A stretch of 64,000 bases of DNA from Theocolax elegans (lineage: Eukaryota > Arthropoda > Insecta > Hymenoptera > Cerocephalidae), in NCBI GenBank assembly GCA_026168455.1, contig CM047427.1, positions 87,698,670 through 87,762,669 on the forward strand, read 5' to 3'. The notes beneath the pieces are model-generated. The model made no database searches and had not been told where the DNA came from. It saw nothing but the letters and a program-made list of their open reading frames with translations. Within the stretch, counting starts at the first letter, position 1. Each line of letters opens with the position of its first letter. Shown here piece by piece: positions 26,001 to 39,231 of the stretch. The position numbers were made by a program, and so were the translations under genes.

Positions 26001-29000
26001 TGGTAGCTTGTAATCAGAGCTTTCGACCTTTCGCGTTTTTCCTTCGCGCCGGCCCTCCTTACAGCGAATCCGCCCAGATGCGCGCGTGAGCTTTTTAATT
26101 GCGCGTTCGAGAAAGAGTGGAGGGAGCGAGTGGGAGCCCTCAGAGGGAGACATCCGGCGATAAAGTCGAACTTTTTCTTCGAGCCGTCAAAGTGGTTTGA
26201 ATTACCGACCTTATTATTATCATCCTTCGCGGCTTCTGACCCCTTCCCCTTATTACACTTTGACGTCCGTAAAGAGAGCCGCCCCCGCGGGGGTGACTTT
26301 CTCTGTACTCGGGAAAATTTCAGTGTCTTGGGAAGTGCCCCTCTCTCGGGGTTTTTTTTCTCTTATTCTCTTTCTCAGAATGCTTAATCTTTACCATCGT
26401 AAAGGAGGGTAATGGGAACTTTTATTTCCTCTTGTATTAGAGGTGTCTTTTTCTCCTCTTACTTTCTCGGAAAGATTCTAAATTGACGATATTTGCATGG
26501 ATATGGGAATTTTTCCTTGTTATATTCTAATTATCATGAAATGATGAACAGTTGTTTTATCGACAATTTAGATCTATATCTGCTTTTAATCCTTCGCAAG
26601 GTTTTCGGTAATATCAATAACGTTTAATTATATTAATACCTACCTTGAGAAAGATATTGTAAATATATTCTAACTGAGTATTATATTTACGTATACATAT
26701 AGTTATAACAAAAATGTATAACAATACTTTTTTTTCATCGAAATATTTTTCTGCGCGTAGTAAAATATTACAAATTCTAATTTGTTAAAATTTAACTACG
26801 CAATTCATGTCCAACGTATTAAATTCAGTAGAATATATAAATTACTATGTGACAATAACCTCGGGACTCTTCGATATGTAATACATTAAAGTTATATTGA
26901 CCACAGTATAGAAAGCCAGGTCATTAATCGGTGGCCATATCAAATCACACAAGCGAGTGCGGCAAATCATTGATTCTATATATATCCATATATACAGATG
27001 TATGCGCAATATTGTCCCCGTTAAGCACAATTATGAGTCAGAAGCGAAAGCAAATAGCATTCAATGCTTTTATTACGTTGAAATATACAGTGTTAGAATC
27101 TTGGGCTATACTGTATTCGGAACGAAACTGTTTCCACGCTGTCTTAATTGAACGTAATCAAATAAAGGGCCGACCGAGTCCTGCCTGGTGCACTGCCACT
27201 CCTGGGAAAAGTCATGGTATAGCTAATAAAACTTAGCTTTATAAGAGCATTCTCATTATAGGGAGGTGGACTCGAACTTATAATTAATGTAAATTATTTT
27301 CTTTCTGCCTATATTCTTAAATGTATGTTTCGGTATATTTGCAACGTATTAAATGCTATTGCTTTTTTTCTTTTGCGTTTTAACTTTGGGTATATAGTTA
27401 TAATAAATTACGAATAACCCTTCATTTGTAAATTACATAATATGTTTTAATTTTGCATCGTTTGAATTAAAAATATAGGGTATGCTAATCAAATCTATAG
27501 AATATACTATTAAGTTAGTGTAATAATCTACAATATCTTACCTCATTCAAACATAATTACTGCCCTTAATATATCACCAAAAGAAAAAAGGAATTTGTTT
27601 ATTTTTTCTTTGATACACTTGCAAACAACTCAACCTAATTAAACGAAATCCACCTCATACTTCCTTGAAAGGAAAACTCATCAAATCTAATTTAATAAAA
27701 TCAGCAAGAGTAAAGCGTAAACAAATCTTAATAATCAACTATATTTTTTCCACACGCGTTCTCGGTAGACTAGCGACGAGGAAAAAGAAGAAAAAGTTAA
27801 GCAAAGGAATCACCTTGCCCATGTATATAAGCGCAGTTGATTAGATAAATTAATTAGGAGCGCGAGCGTAATGTTTCGCCAGGAATCCCCTCGGATTCCT
27901 TTCCGCGCGAGCGAGCGCGTAACCGCGCCCCTGTTTGCCACTCACTATCCCTGATTAGCTGGACTTCCTGTCCACGAGTCGAGAGAGAACTCGGTGTCTC
28001 TGTGTGTGTGTCTGCGTGTGTGTGTTGGCCTACGTTCATATGCGTACCAGGGGTTAATGATTCCGCTTGATTGTTCGGTAAATATGGGTGAGTCTCCTAC
28101 GCGCGCCTCTAATTTTTTTTGCTATTCGATGACCAGTAAGTATATTGTTCTAATAGTTTTGCTCTTTGGGGTTGGATTTTAAGATGCACAAAATGCTTTG
28201 GCCACATACGAACAGTTATTTATTAACTTTCGTTGTTAAGAAACTTTCTTTTAATTAAAATTGCGATGCTTTATACATTATGTCCTTTTTAATTTAATAA
28301 ATATACGCATAGACTGAATTCCTGGAAACAAATTAAGATAATGTTAATAAGTGTATACATGTACTTTTGTTAAATTAATTAAATTAACATGGGTAGTGGT
28401 AATTAATCTACGCATTTACGTGTATAATATAAAATATATTTCAACGTAATTCTGAAACTGGATCGATTTTCTGTAAAAATTATTATGTATAAGCCGTAAC
28501 ACGTATTTAAAAACCGCGTTCTACATTCTACATTTAGCTTGGATGAATCAATCCTACAAATCACAAATTAGGCAGAGGAAACGATAAATCGTACGGTTAT
28601 ACCGAACGAATGAATGGGTTTAACTCTTTCCAATTGCGGCTGATAAAAATAAATAATAATAACAATTGCGGTCTCTAAAATTGCAAAATGAGTAACAATC
28701 TGCTGATCAGCCCATAAGTAAATTCTATTTAATTAACAATCAAAAAGATTAAGCAGCTGTAACCGGCTTGTTTTTGACGCCGCTGACTTACGAGGAAATC
28801 TAATCCAATAATTCGCATTCAGAATGGTCGAGGGTTTAATGTATATAAGAGAGGACTCGCGAGTCGATTGTCGTAACCGCAGACGGACCGATGATGAGTC
28901 AGAGAAGACCGTCGTGATTGAAAGCTGGCTTGCGGTCAACTATAAATGTCCGAGAAAGCTGCTGGACCGCGACCGGTTTGACCTTACGACCCTATACGGT

Positions 29001-31872
29001 GATTGACTAACGTCGCTCTCCCATTGATCTCCGATCAATCGAATTCATTCACGCTTTTGTCGTTCGCTCTGTCAATGCAACTTGCGCATACATCGATTGG
29101 TTCCCTTCAACCTCTTCAATAGGTTTCACTTTATTACAAATCTTTTTGACTAATGGATTTTCATTAAATGCAGCTTTTCTTTAAAATGACTTCAATTGTT
29201 TCATTACAACAAAAAATACATGATTTTTAGCTAATTTATTAAAATATATCTATTATTTTAATTACTAAAATTTTATCGTTATACGAATAATTTATTTAAA
29301 CAATTCATAATAATATTTTTGTTGGTGAGAATTCATTTTATAATTTTAGATTTAAATAAAAAGTTCGTAACATTAAGAAATATTTGTTGAAAGGATCAAT
29401 ATATTTTGGAATATAATGATTAAACTTTTAGATAAACGTAGATAAATTTCCTAGTAAATATTTGATTAAACTTTGAAAGCAAACCGATGATTGGTGTAAG
29501 ATTCCATAACGTTAGGATAAATATCGAATCAGTGAAGTTAAGGATGAGGGAGGCTTTTAGTGAGCTCAGGTGCACAACACCTCGCAGAGAGGAGAAAATG
29601 AGACCGAGATTGTCGAGTGTTTCAGGCAAGCGCCTGGAATATCCTGTTCCCTTATCGGTCACAGCTTCGGGTTTTCCACGTGTACACAGTCTAATCACGT
29701 ATTCCAAGATTCTGCGACAGCTTAATTCGTGGGAGATCCACGGATCATCGAGACGCCTAGCCTAGGATTAACGCAGTAAGTTATTTAAATGTATTACCGA
29801 GAAAGGTTCGACAAATTGTGGAATTTTTTCGCACTTCTATAATATGAAAGGAAGATTACCGTACTCGATGTAGAGTGCATTGACAAAGTGATTTTTACAA
29901 TTTTTTGTAAATTATTTTTTAAAACAGAATTTAGGATAGGTAATAAAATTCAAAAGATAAATAAATATATACCCATAGGCATAGAAAAAGAAGTTTACAA
30001 AAAATCTTAGGATATACATTTGCTTTGCATATCTTGCAACCCTGTAGAGAAGACACACCTAAAGAAACAAAGTAGAAAAGTAAAGCAGCACGAAAGTTTC
30101 TGCATCCTCGCGCATTACATTTTAAACTTTGATCGATTTGAGCGATAACGTTTATCCAGCGTAGAAAATGCAAGGATATAGCTTCACGTACGTCTAATAC
30201 ACATCGGTGATGTTCCCACGAGTTAGCGTATTCGATCGAACTTAAAGAAGGGCTAGACATTTGAATCTGCCCGCGAATTCTTCACCCAGGATCGCGGGAC
30301 TGTACGTATATAGGCGACCTAGCCCTTTGATATGCTGACGGGGAAGCTAAATTATCAATTCAAATGAACCGGAGCCTGCTCGGTCGTTTGGCAAAACTGC
30401 GTTTGATCTGCTGCCCGTCGCCCCAGGCGCATTTAGTCGTCAACCTTTCCTCGCTCCTGCGGGAATTCGATCACGCGCGCACTAGCTCATCCCCCGTGAA
30501 TCTTCTCCGTTCTTACCACTGCTTCTTTTTTCTTTTTCACTTTTAGATTTTTGATTAAAATACCGGATAATTTTTCAAAACTGGGCTTTGTTAAATTTAA
30601 AGTGCGTTTGCTACAATTACAACGAGGACAATAATTCACGTTCCATGAACAAAGGCTATTAATAATTGTTCGTTCTAATCACCGAAATATCTCTCTTCTA
30701 CGAAAGGATACGAAAAGTAAGTCTAGAAAAAAGATTGTTAATAGCCATACTCCCTCTCTCTCTTGCATCTTTCTCTCTCCCACATCTGATTCCGTAATAA
30801 ACCCTCAAATTGATTTGAATGCGTCGTGTGGATGCGGGTGCGAGTCGGCTTCTTTCTCATCTGTTGGGTATAAACGCAACATTCATCGCTTAATTCCGGC
30901 GGCGGCGCGGCGCCAAGTCAATCAGGAGCGCCGACGATGACCGGATATGCCTCCTATCGCACTGCGTCTGACGTAATTCCGAATTTATACTCGCACGTGC
31001 CTCAATCGACGAATAGTAAGGGAATCCTGGTGCTCATAAACGGTTGCTCTCTTTCTTCAATTCTTTAATTCTTTAATGGGAGCATCAGCTTTTTTGGAGC
31101 AAACCTCCAATTGAAAGTTTCTTTGTTTTCTCACGAAATCCGACATTTTCGGAAAGTGATTACGAATTTTCTAAACGTATACATTATTGTTGTATTTTTT
31201 GTAAAATAACACTTAACGTTTTCTCTACAAATGTATAAATAGTAAATTCTATTTTGTACGTCCCTTCATTTTTTTATCGGGCCATATGATATGAAACTGC
31301 GGGTACCGAAATTCGTATTTTAATGCTAAAAAAATTATACCACGTTGTCTCTTTCCCGCATGTTTTTTTCCAGGCCGATTAATTTACAAAAAGTAAAAGT
31401 AATCGGTCTCATTAACAGCTAATACACAGATGAAACTGAATTTATGTTAATTAACAGTGCCAAGTGATAATTCAACAAGAATTGTTAAATGGAAAAATGT
31501 GTAGAGTTAAATAATCAATTGTTTACAAACAAAACTGACAAAAGCAAAGTGAACACCTTTATCAATTCATGAGATAATCTCGCACGTACCGTAAAAGATA
31601 TGAAACCGTAAAGTCATCAATAACCGTAACAATACAAAACGTAGGTCCATTTCACGGATTTCAATAAAACTTCACGTACACATGTATGTATATACCTACC
31701 CTCACGCGTAGAGGAGAGCAAATTTCCACTTAAGAAACACAAACCCCGGGCCATTCAGTGCATTCGTAACACCGTCGAAAAGGGCATCACACCCACACAG
31801 AAGCACAAATACAGTAAGCTCAGCAGAGCATAGAACCACACGCTCACACACGATCACACACGCGTACGTCAC

Positions 31873-31946
31873 ACGTACGTATACACATACGTACATACGT
31901 ACATACATACGTATATACACATATACACATATACACATATACGTAT
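31873..31946. repeat. ACGTAT/ACACAT compound simple repeat
   Basis: Alternating purine-pyrimidine tract built of CATACGTA- and TATACACA-type units, a composition able to form cruciform or Z-type structures. Confidence 0.85.
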
Positions 31947-33327
31947 AAATGTAGTACAGACACCGGCTCGTCCATCACCCCTCCCTCTCTACACTGCTAA
32001 TGAATATCGGCCCTAAATATCAGTCCACAGGGAAAGACCGAAGGTTCCATATGCCTCGTATAGGGGATTACGCACCCCATCCCCCCCCCACACCCCCCCC
32101 TCTCGCCCTCCCTCCGTCCCCCATCCCGGTTCTCTCTTCTCTTTCCACCTCTACGTACGTACCTTCTCCTTTGAACCCTCCACGTGTGCAGGACCTTGGT
32201 CACGCTCGTTTGTCTCGCGTTAATTCGTCGACGATAAACCTTACGGTCCATCGAATCTTTACAAATATATCTGTGTATATACACGTATTCGCGTACACCG
32301 CTCTACAGCCCTTTCACTTTATTTTTTCATCCTCGTATTGCAGAGGCGCCGCGGAAAATGCGTTTAGCTGGATTTTAGGCTATTGTTCGGTTTGTTGGAC
32401 GTAATCTACCGTGCAACTTGAGATGATCGTATGAATGGGTAAGTGGAAACAAATTTTGTGGTTATCCGAATCGACTGCCAGTTTATGTGGATTTTAGGAT
32501 CGAGGTGTTATTAGATCGCTACAAACTTTATGATTTAGGAAGTATGTCGAATAGTTTCCGTGAAATAGAAACAATACAATTTTTAAATAATAAATCTGTA
32601 TTAACTATACTATTGTATAAAAAATTGAAAAGAAAAAATAAAAAAAAAATAAAAAAATAAATTTGAATCAAGATACGTAACTTTGATAAGAGAAGTTTCA
32701 CCAAAATGTGTTAAATAAATAATCCCAAACGAAATTTAACGACTTAATAAATAATAGACCTTCGCAAACCATAACGACAATCATTAAAAATTAAATTATA
32801 TCGTCGGTATGATTTCGCTACACGGAACAACTCAAATCAATCGAATATACAGTTTATAGTGTATAAGTATCCCATAAAAATTTGATAAGTCAACTTTATC
32901 ATTACATTATACAAACGAGAGGGGGCGGAGGTAAACTGCAATTGCTCGGGCGTGAACGGATCGTTAATATTTCAAACGCACATCCTCGTATACAAACACG
33001 CGTACACGCAATCGATGCAAATAAAGCAGTAAATTCGAAATGTTAAAATGCACCCCTTCAAAAAAAGGATCGAAAGAAAGAAAAGGAAGAATTCGGTGTA
33101 CGCGCCCTATTTTGCTCGGGCAGGAGCTATGAACCATATGCCAGTGAGCTCCCGCATCGTCGTTCTGTTGGGGGATAATTACGACTATATTGGAACGTTA
33201 AGATTATGGTGCGATAATTTTTGTTTACTTTTTCTTTCTTTTCTCTTGATACCAATGATACAATTTTATAACATGTTTCGGGTGTTCTTAAGACTATATT
33301 AAAAACGCATCGTCAACATTTTACTAA

Positions 33328-33889
33328 CAAGGAGAGGACCAACCCTGCGGGAAACGGATCTTTACCAAATTCTAGGATATTTATTATACTATAAAAATAT
33401 GAAAAAAGCCGGAGCTGTAGAATCTAATGCCCTTTCTTACAATAGATATAAGCAAATAACGAAACGTCAGAAACGAGTAAAGATATACATTCAAACCTAA
33501 GTTCAAAAGAAAGCTGAGTTCAATTAGATATATTTAAAAAAAGCTTAAATATCTTAAAAAATAAAAAATAAACGGAATTTTAACGAAAATTTAGCATTGA
33601 AATTTAATGATTTTTTTAAGCCAAAATTTTGTCTAAATCTTATTTCTTTCATACCTTTGATTAAATTAAGATATTTGAGTTTCTTTTTTTTCAAAACATA
33701 TCTACTCGATCTCAGTTTTCTTCTGAACTTAGGTTTGAATGTATATCTTTACTCGTTTCCGAGTTACAAGCAATCAATAAGAAAGGGAATTAGATTCTAT
33801 AACTCCGACTTTCTTCATATTTTTATAGTATAAAAAATATCCTAGAGTTTGGAAAAGATCCGTTTCCCGCAGGGTTGGTCCTCTCCTTG
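33328..33889. mobile_element. Foldback MITE with TAA flanks, Harbinger-like
   Basis: A 562-bp element with inverted arms of roughly 230 bp. The ends read CAAGGAGAGGACCAACC and its reverse complement, followed by GCGGGAAACGGATCTTT in both arms. TAA stands directly outside each end (33325-33327 and 33890-33892), as for the 3-bp TWA duplications of PIF/Harbinger elements. Similarity of the flanks in inverted orientation (TTTACT) makes the exact end slightly uncertain. No transposase; the open frame in the right arm is AT-rich noise. Confidence 0.78.
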
Positions 33890-33892
33890 TAA

Positions 33893-36800
33893 GTAAATTT
33901 TTATGAAAAACTATTAAAAACTATTAAAATGATAAACATAGCTTTCTGGATTAATATTAAAGATAATTTTTTAAGAAATATTTTAATTGAAATATGTCGT
34001 TTTTAAATAATTTCTACATTTATGAAATTAATAACACGTTTTCGACAAATTGTCCTTGAAAGGGGTCAACGACATGTGAAACCACGTGTATCGCCGAAGT
34101 CAATCGATCTCCGGTAAAGATCCGTTTCTGTCCAGTCAGTACGTGTGTGCAATTCAAACCCGAAGAATCGCGAATACACCAATCGATCTTGTCGGTGGGC
34201 TCAACTCGAGCGTTGACCCTGCTATGATTTTCGATCGCGATTAGATAAAACTCTAAAGTGCATCGGTTTATTATTTTTATAACTTAACGTGCGGAAGTTC
34301 GTTGCACGGCTCGGGAAAAACAATGCGATAACATGGAAATTGTACATTTTGAGGTATTATTCCATTATTCGACAAAATTGTTTTTTTTTTCACTAAATTC
34401 TAAAAATAAATTTCAATCAAGCCGACGATAGATATAAAGTTAATTTTTTCTTATACCTCCGTGTGAGTAGTAAAAAGTATATATGCGGTGTATATATATA
34501 CAAACCCGCATCTTGGCATCTGACACACGACGAGTCGATTACCAATTACTTTCTTGTAAGGCGATAGGATACGTAAACGTATAGCTTATCTGAACGCGCG
34601 CGTAATCGACCTCGGCGCGCGACCAATTGCCGAAAAGACAATCACTATATAGTCGCTCCTTGATTGAGCGAGTGACTCACGTTGAGAGACAAAAGAGACG
34701 CAATAGAGATGAAAAATAGAAACTTGTGGACTTGTGGCGCCAATCCTTCAGTTTTTATGATCATTTCCGCCGGCGATTTTATATAACTGATCTTTCTTTC
34801 TTTTTATCGTAGTTTTATTCGATTTATTGGGTTGTTTACTACTTCCCTTATCTTTGCTCAACTGTTGAACTAATTTGTTGCAATTATTTTTTTTATCATA
34901 TTCCCGAATGCAAATTATTTACAAAGATAAATTTTGGCTGGTTTTATCCATAAATTCCCGAGTAACGCTCTACGCGCTTAAAAGAGGATCCCAAAATTGA
35001 AAAAGTTTCGATTATGTAGATTTTAAAAGTGGCAGTGGGAATTTCAGAAATTGTTAGACGTAATTCGAACCTGCTGTGGAGCCTAAAACTTTTTTAACCG
35101 CCTGTCTTGATGATAGGGGGGCAATGAAAATGAATTGAATCCTAGAAAAAACCGAGATAAATGAAACGATTTTTAAACTAAGAATTAATTGGTAATTACA
35201 ACTTTACCATAAAAAGATAAAACTTTTTTTTGGAATTCAGTGAACAATCAGCTATATCTAACATTTTTCTACTTGACTATTTCATAATGATAATGTATTA
35301 AAAATAAATCATTCTAATAAATAATAAAATATAACTTATTAATCAATATAACGTAATATGTGTTATTTTATACGCATATTGTATTTCGTCTTAATTTTAT
35401 TGTTCGAATCAAACTTTAATATTTGACTGATCTGGCGATGATTCACAATATAGATTTGAAACGGAATTGCGAAATTGTTGTTTTACAAGGTATATATATA
35501 TATATATATAGACATCGTAAAAATTTACGAACAATATAGATTAGAGAAATTGAAATGAGTCTACATTTTGATTATTCCATTATTATCCTGACATATGCAA
35601 AATTATCTTGGTATACAAAGACAAGAGTAATCAAGGAGATTACATATTAGTATTCGAATAAACAATTGTTAATTACATTTTATGTTAACTCAACAATCAA
35701 GCGTTTCAAGAAACAAAAATCTCATCCACGCATTCATCAAGGTATATGAGCTTACAACTATAAACTTCTGATTTCTCTTAGATAATTTCAATATATTCAA
35801 TGTAAGAGTTGCGGTACGCAGTTAGAAAAAAATTGTATTTACTAAAATCAGAATGACAGTTTGAAACTTTTGTTAATTTTCACGATTTTATTTATCAAGA
35901 TTACGATTAGGTGCATTGACTCGTCTTTTTTTGGATGACTCTCAGGTCAATAGCCCGAATTGTCATGCGGACGTATATACGAAGATTATACACGATATTC
36001 GATTTAATGTAAGGAACCAGGCTATCAAAACAAAAGTGGCAGTGGATCAAGGCCCAAAAATACGTCATTAATACCCATGATGATTGATACGAGAATTGAT
36101 ATACATACATACGTAAAATATCCATCCAATCATTGCAATTTATAAATGAAGAATCGGTTAAGTGGATTAAATTTCACGAATCACCACGAAATAATCAATT
36201 AGTTCCCACAATTTAATTAAAATAATTAATAAAGAACAAAAGACGTTTATTAAATTATAATGTTTTTCCTACACGTGTGAAATATCACTAAAAACCGACT
36301 ATAATATTGACTGTATTTATCCGATACGAGGTGGGATATATATACCTTAGACACATCTTGAGCTACACGTATACTCGATGTATGTATATATGTATATATA
36401 TATATATACATGTCTTTTATGTGTTTGCGGATTAGTTATCTTTTGGTCTGTAAATCACGTCGCTTACAAACCTCGACAAATAAAGATGAAAATGATCGGA
36501 TCAGCTAAAAGAGCTGCATCTCTTTGCGGTTTAGAAACTATCATGATTTAGGATGTAAACATAGAACGAACACGTATTTATTTCGTATCTCTCATAGATA
36601 AAATAGGATTATTATTCTTACGCTCTTTTTAAAGTACGGTAAATGCTCTACAAGGTAGACGTATAAAATGGAATTGCAATATCATATTTATAATAACTTT
36701 TAAATACCAGTATGGAATTATGCTATAAAAATTTACGTTGATATACTATTTTGGATATACTTAAGTATAAATAATGCGAAAAATTTTATTATAAAAAATT

Positions 36801-38400
36801 TGGTCGTGCAGACAAGATTTGACATTTTTTTTCAAAGAGTGTTCTTATATCTCGGTGGCTTTGATATTAGAATGCGTCACAATATCAATAATAAAACGGT
36901 TAAAAAAAATGTTCCCTATGCATATCAAGAGTGAGGAAAGTAATTTCCTAGCGAAGATAGAACGACCCTCGGGCCTTTGAAAAGCTCAGGGGAACGTGCG
37001 CAAAGAATGAGCGAATATGATTGATGCCGGTTTCCGCGCGCGTCTCGAGAGCCATACAGTCACATATACGTATACGTATATACAGTTTCCCTACGCCTCG
37101 GAAAAATAAAATTTCGGCGAGCGAGCGAGTGCGGAAAAGATTAACCCGCTCTGTATAAGGGCGGATATTTCCGTACCTCCTACATAATCTTATTATTTAA
37201 GTACGGTCGTATATGTATGCATATATACATATACATATATAGGTGTTCATTTACCGTCAAATGATTCAATTATTTGTTATGTATTAATAAGTAAGTCTAC
37301 ACGATTGCACTCAGAATACTCGCACTTTTTAGAAATTAAAACTAATGGTTATATTGCATTTTACATATACGAGATTAATTAATTAGCGCGACGCGCAATA
37401 GAACAAAGAGAAATGCAATCGTCGGCAAGTGTTGTAGACTTATCTATAAAGGTTTTCGCGCCCGCGATATAAATTGATGCCTTTAAATGCATACATACAA
37501 GGTGGAATTTCGCGTCGAGATTATATTTGTACGATAAGTGCGCGCTATTATGCCAATTAATCTTTCTCACGGATATGACATTATTAGCGCTCTTATTATA
37601 CATCGCGTGCGTTACGTTTCATAAACAAATTAATATCTTTTCTAAACAGTCGAAAAATGGAGAGAGATTTTTCTTATTATTCTGTCTATAATTGTTACGC
37701 ATACATTCTTTGATATACTACAATTGTTTTTTTTTTCATTTGTTGTATTTATTATAATTTTATTACTTTGAGAACCTCGGTTTAGGATACAAAAAAAAAA
37801 AAAAATAAATCATGCCATATTATTATCATCTAGCAAAGTCACGTCAGCTTAGCGGGTATCTTATTGGTATTTTATTATTCAGAATCGATCTGATCCTTTT
37901 TCAACGCAATGCAGGGTTTAACGTTCTTTTCGTTGTTTCGTGGATTTTTACGGTAATTACAAATATTTCGCATATCGTACGATGACTAATTTTATATTGC
38001 GCCACTTGATCTAACTGACATATTTTAATATATTTATTTGATGCATATTAAAAATATGGATTAACGGATGTTAACTTTCACTGCAACAATCTATATAGTT
38101 TCAAATAAATTATTTGAATGTATATTATTAAAATTTTTTACAATTTCGCATTAAATTAATTTTATTTAATGTGTTACTAAATTTAGTAATGTTTTCATAA
38201 AAATTGTTTAAAATATTGAGTAAGCGGAATTGCGGGCAATATTTCTCTGAGCATAAAATCCCTAAAAATGTAAATGTTGAATCGGGATTAATGAGAATGA
38301 CGACGACGTGGTATCGAAAAGTAGAGTTGATTATACATATACAAATGTATAGTAAATAATCGTCTGGTAAGTATAGGTAGACAAGACGTAGGTACTGTAA
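33893..38400. other. Intergenic, distal 5' flank of sens
   Basis: AT-rich with a (TA)n run at 35491-35512, another at about 36393-36410, and a CpG-rich block at 36940-37170. I see no coding exon. Confidence 0.5.
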
Positions 38401-38416
38401 GAATATCAATCAAAGC

Positions 38417-38480
38417 GGGTGTATGTGTAGGTGTGCCTGCGTGTCAGTGTGTGTGCGTGTGTGTGCGTGTGTGTGCGGTG
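38417..38480. repeat. (GT)n-rich simple repeat
   Basis: GTGTGC/GTGTGT repeat about 600 bp upstream of the sens start codon. Confidence 0.88.
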
Positions 38481-39050
38481 CACGTTTGTACGTATATGGG
38501 TATATAGAAGGTAAAGACAGTGAGGTCTCTCCCGAATCAAAACCCCGGAGTGGCTGATGTTGCGCGCGCAGCCTCCCAATTACACGCGCGAGAAGACCCC
38601 CACGCAATGGCCACGGGCTTAAAAAGCCATCGCGGAGCCCCTCAGATCACTGCAACTCGAATCCTTCCGATACTCTAGCGTTGTAGTGGGGGAGGTTTAA
38701 GTGGGCGTGTCCACATGGTGGGCGGAGCACAACTCACGAAAATCCCAGCGCTCGAATAGTTGCGTCGTCTGCTCGTAGTCTTTGGCGATGCCTCTCGGTG
38801 GTTAAAAGCGCTGCGACTTTCGTGGCCGATAATACCTACAGTGATTCGGCCGCGATGAGATCGACTTAACCTATTGTGTGCCCGTGCGTTCGTTACATAT
38901 CGACACCTATACGTACCACCTATATATATCTGCATCTTCGACGCATACCTACATCGCATTATCTCGAGCAACTGAACTTTTATTAGTTTTTTCAAGTTTT
39001 ATTTTCAATAACTCGTGAGCACCATTTTCATAAGGATCAACAACTGGAAA
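38481..39050 (+). promoter_or_regulatory. sens proximal upstream region and 5' leader
   Basis: A GC-richer block directly upstream of the sens ATG, with a GGGCGTGTCC GC-box-like site near 38703 and a TATATATAT stretch at 38921-38929. An in-frame TAA at 39009-39011 shows that the coding frame cannot extend upstream within this exon. The transcription start is not determined. Confidence 0.4.
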
Positions 39051-39231
39051 ATGATGGAGGTGCAGCAACAGCACTCACCCGCGGGGGTGGGTCCGCTCGA
39101 TTTTTCACGACGTGGTGTTGCCGAAGCCTCGGCTTTCCGAGTTGTTAAACCGAAGCAACAACCTACTCAAGTTGAAGCTAACAACAATGAAAATCTACAG
39201 GATACGACGAGGATACCATCCGAGACTGAAG
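39051..39231 (+). CDS. sens: sens exon 1: N-terminus
   Basis: Codes residues 1-60 plus the first base of codon 61. Two ATGs in tandem (39051, 39054); the first has AAA before it. Begins [12 protein letters not shown] and includes GPLDFSRRG. The donor G|GTAAGT is a perfect consensus, phase 1. Confidence 0.85.

Larger units (their letters stand above)
8029..33327. other. Large intergenic region, no gene supported
   Basis: About 25 kb with many short ORFs, none showing a recognisable domain, consistent codon use or linked splice sites. Longer ones near 9.6-10.8, 20.5-21.1 and 22.6-23.2 kb are created by GA/CT and TA repeats or GC-rich patches. AT-rich and CpG-rich blocks alternate (for example 9.6-11.5, 18.2-19.7, 20.5-21.1, 25.9-26.4 and 30.8-31.0 kb). 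It could hold distal control elements for sens, which I infer only from position. Confidence 0.5.

Noticed and set aside
30364..30546. Short ORF starting MNRSLLGR, considered as a SNAG-like alternative first exon of sens
   Set aside because: Only a loose resemblance to the SNAG consensus MPRSFLV; no good donor in the right phase was evident and the site is 8.7 kb from exon 1.
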